Shown: positions 5,163 through 6,755 of the stretch, piece by piece
Layout of the letters: every line of letters starts with the position of its first letter
Numbering within the stretch: position 1 is the stretch's first letter
Made by a program: the position numbers and the translations under genes
Assembly (NCBI GenBank): GCA_021845835.1
Contig: JAJZVE010000253.1
Span: forward strand, 1-6,755
DNA from: Pseudomonadota bacterium
GTDB lineage: Bacteria; Pseudomonadota; Alphaproteobacteria; Acetobacterales; Acetobacteraceae
Direction of reading: 5' to 3'
Length of the DNA stretch: 6,755 bases
Notes under the pieces: model-generated
Seen by the model: only the letters and a program-made list of their open reading frames with translations
Databases searched by the model: none
What the model was told of the DNA's origin: nothing

Positions 5163-6755
5163 CTACGGTCCTGGCGAAATCGGCGCGGACCGGTGGGTCG
5201 GCGTGGGCGTGGGGCGCCGCCGGCTGAGGAAGGGGCTGATCTCGGCGGCAGGCACCGGCCGGCTGAACAGAAAGCCCTGCACCTCGCTGCAGCCCCTGCT
5301 GCGCAGGGCTTCGAGCTGGCCGATCGTTTCCACGCCCTCGGCGGTGACCGGGATGGCGAGGTTCTGGCCCATGCCGATGATGGCGCGCACGATCGCGTCC
5401 GATTCCTTGCGGTGCGGCAGGCCGACCACGAAGGAACGGTCGATCTTGAGCTTGTCGAACGGAAACCGGAGCAGGTAGCCGAGCGAGGAATAGCCGGTGC
5501 CGAAATCGTCCATCACGATGCGCACGCCCAGCGCGCGCAGTGCCCGCAGGATCGCGAGGTTCGCCTCATCGTCCTGCAGCAGCACCGATTCCGTGATCTC
5601 GAGCTCGAGCCGATCGGCGGCCAGCCCGGAGTCCTCCAGCGCCCCGGTCACCGCCCGCAGCAGGCCGGGATTGCGGAACTGCACCGGCGAGAGGTTGACG
5701 GCCACGCGGATGGAATGCGGCCACTGCACCGCTTCGCGGCAGGCGGTGCGCAGCGCCCATTCCCCCATCGGCACGATCAGCCCGGTCTCTTCGGCCGTCA
5801 GGATGAAGTCGGCCGGATAGACCAGGCCGCGCGCCGGATGGCGCCAGCGCATCAGCGCCTCGCAGCAGGTGATTTCGTTCGAATCCGTCGCCACCAGCGG
5901 CTGGAAATGCAGCTCCAGATCATCGCCGGCGAGCGCGGTGCGCAGCCCGACCTTGACGTCCTGCTTCAGCCTGAGCGCCTCGTCCATCGCCGGCTCGAAG
6001 AAGCGATAGGAGCCGCGACCATCGGCCTTGGCGCGGTAGAGGGCGATGTCCACGTTGCGCAGCAGCTCGTCCGCCGTGGCGCCGTCGTCAGGTGCCACGG
6101 CGATGCCGATGCTGGCACCCGCGGCGACCATCTGGCCATCGATATCGTAGATCTGCTCAAGGGTTTCGATGACGCGCAGGGCGAGGCCGGCGGCGTCCTC
6201 CGGGCGCTGCAGCCGCCCCTGGATGATGGCGAACTCGTCGCCGCCGAGACGCGCCACCATCTCGCCCGGCCGCATGCAGCTGCGCAACCGTTCGGCGGCC
6301 TGCCGCAGCAGGGCGTCGCCGGTGGGATGGCCGAGGGTATCGTTGATGCCTTTGAACTGGTCGAGGTCGAGGCAGTGTACCGCCAGCAGGCGGCTGCGCC
6401 CCGCGGATGCGAGCGCCGTCTCCAGGGTCTGCCGGAACAGCCGGCGATTGGCGAGGCCGGTCAGCGGGTCGTGGTACGCCAGGTACGCGATCTGCTGCTG
6501 CGCGCGACGACGTTCCGTGACGTCCTGCGTGACGCCGACCAGGCGGCGCGGCTTGCCGCCGAGGCCGCGCTCGGTGCGCCACTGCGCCCGCAACCATCGG
6601 TCGGTCCCGTCGCCGGCCGGGACACGGAACTCCACCTCGCTGTCCGCCTCGGCCTTGCTGCCCAGCCCCCGCTCGACCGCCACCGTGACGCTCGGGCGAT
6701 CCTCGGGATTGACCGCGTTCATGGCCGCATCCATCGAGCGCAGCGCACCGGGCGG
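5163..6755 (-). CDS. PAS-GGDEF-EAL cyclic-di-GMP cyclase/phosphodiesterase, N-terminus outside window
   Basis: This protein makes and/or degrades the second messenger cyclic-di-GMP. The frame stays open to the right edge: seven further codons precede the Met at 6734, and that Met lies inside a PAS domain (VNPEDRP), so it is probably not the start. Counting from it, the PAS/PAC remainder (about 1-74) is followed by the linker DVTERRRAQQQIAYLAYHDPLTGL. The GGDEF domain has DLDQFKGIND (123-132) and GGDEF (164-168), and its inhibitory site reads R155-P-G-E158 instead of RxxD. The EAL domain has EAL (292-294), N347, E379, DDFGTGYSS (409-417), K430-I-D432, AEGVET (465-470) and QGF, so phosphodiesterase chemistry looks intact. 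A short Arg/Pro/Thr tail ends the chain at the TAG at 5163-5165. A membrane or extra sensory region may lie off-window. It is likely a cytosolic sensor-effector; PAS ligand unknown. Confidence 0.95.
   Translation of the reverse strand, partial: PPGALRSMDAAMNAVNPEDRPSVTVAVERGLGSKAEADSEVEFRVPAGDGTDRWLRAQWRTERGLGGKPRRLVGVTQDVTERRRAQQQIAYLAYHDPLTGLANRRLFRQTLETALASAGRSRLLAVHCLDLDQFKGINDTLGHPTGDALLRQAAERLRSCMRPGEMVARLGGDEFAIIQGRLQRPEDAAGLALRVIETLEQIYDIDGQMVAAGASIGIAVAPDDGATADELLRNVDIALYRAKADGRGSYRFFEPAMDEALRLKQDVKVGLRTALAGDDLELHFQPLVATDSNEITCCEALMRWRHPARGLVYPADFILTAEETGLIVPMGEWALRTACREAVQWPHSIRVAVNLSPVQFRNPGLLRAVTGALEDSGLAADRLELEITESVLLQDDEANLAILRALRALGVRIVMDDFGTGYSSLGYLLRFPFDKLKIDRSFVVGLPHRKESDAIVRAIIGMGQNLAIPVTAEGVETIGQLEALRSRGCSEVQGFLFSRPVPAAEISPFLSRRRPTPTPTHRSAPISPGP

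Noticed and set aside
4696..5478. 260-residue plus-strand frame spanning the S24-like gene and the EAL end
   Set aside because: It crosses two better-supported genes, is Arg-rich and shows no domain.
6732..6734. ATG at 6734 as the true start of the GGDEF-EAL protein
   Set aside because: It falls inside the PAS domain and the frame remains open to the window edge, so the gene almost certainly begins to the right.

Overview
The window is a very GC-rich, gene-dense bacterial chromosome segment. Its codon use, the style of its GGDEF-EAL protein and the mix of conserved hypotheticals suggest an alphaproteobacterium, perhaps Rhodospirillales/Acetobacteraceae. That assignment is inference from protein style; the window has no rRNA or other marker gene to confirm it. 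I see no tRNA, rRNA, insertion sequence, CRISPR array, phage gene or attachment site.

Seven protein genes tile the window, and the strand alternates throughout. (1) Bases 1-1243, minus strand: a glutamine-hydrolysing asparagine synthetase (AsnB family), cut off by the left edge. (2) Bases 1300-3209, plus strand: a two-gene glycosyltransferase unit, first a GT9 (heptosyltransferase-type) enzyme and then a GT4 (WaaG-like) enzyme whose ATG overlaps the preceding stop. (3) Bases 3215-3622, minus strand: a small hypothetical protein with a winged-helix-like core, convergent on the GT4 gene with only 5 bp between the stops. (4) Bases 3690-4688, plus strand: a P1/DmpA-family self-processing aminopeptidase. 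(5) Bases 4769-5128, plus strand: a small protein resembling the C-terminal S24/LexA-type beta domain without a DNA-binding part. (6) Bases 5163-6755, minus strand: a PAS-GGDEF-EAL cyclic-di-GMP protein, cut off by the right edge.

The AsnB-type amidotransferase and the two sugar transferases flank one short divergent intergenic region and together look like part of a cell-surface polysaccharide or lipopolysaccharide-core locus. The P1 peptidase and the hypothetical gene diverge from an AT-rich intergenic region that contains a 15-bp inverted repeat, the clearest candidate regulatory site here. The cyclic-di-GMP protein has intact phosphodiesterase and cyclase motifs but a conservatively altered inhibitory site.

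Most of the window is ordinary housekeeping or accessory chromosome. I found no convincing new multi-gene system. The least explained items are the two small proteins (3215-3622 and 4769-5128) and the palindrome at 3624-3638.
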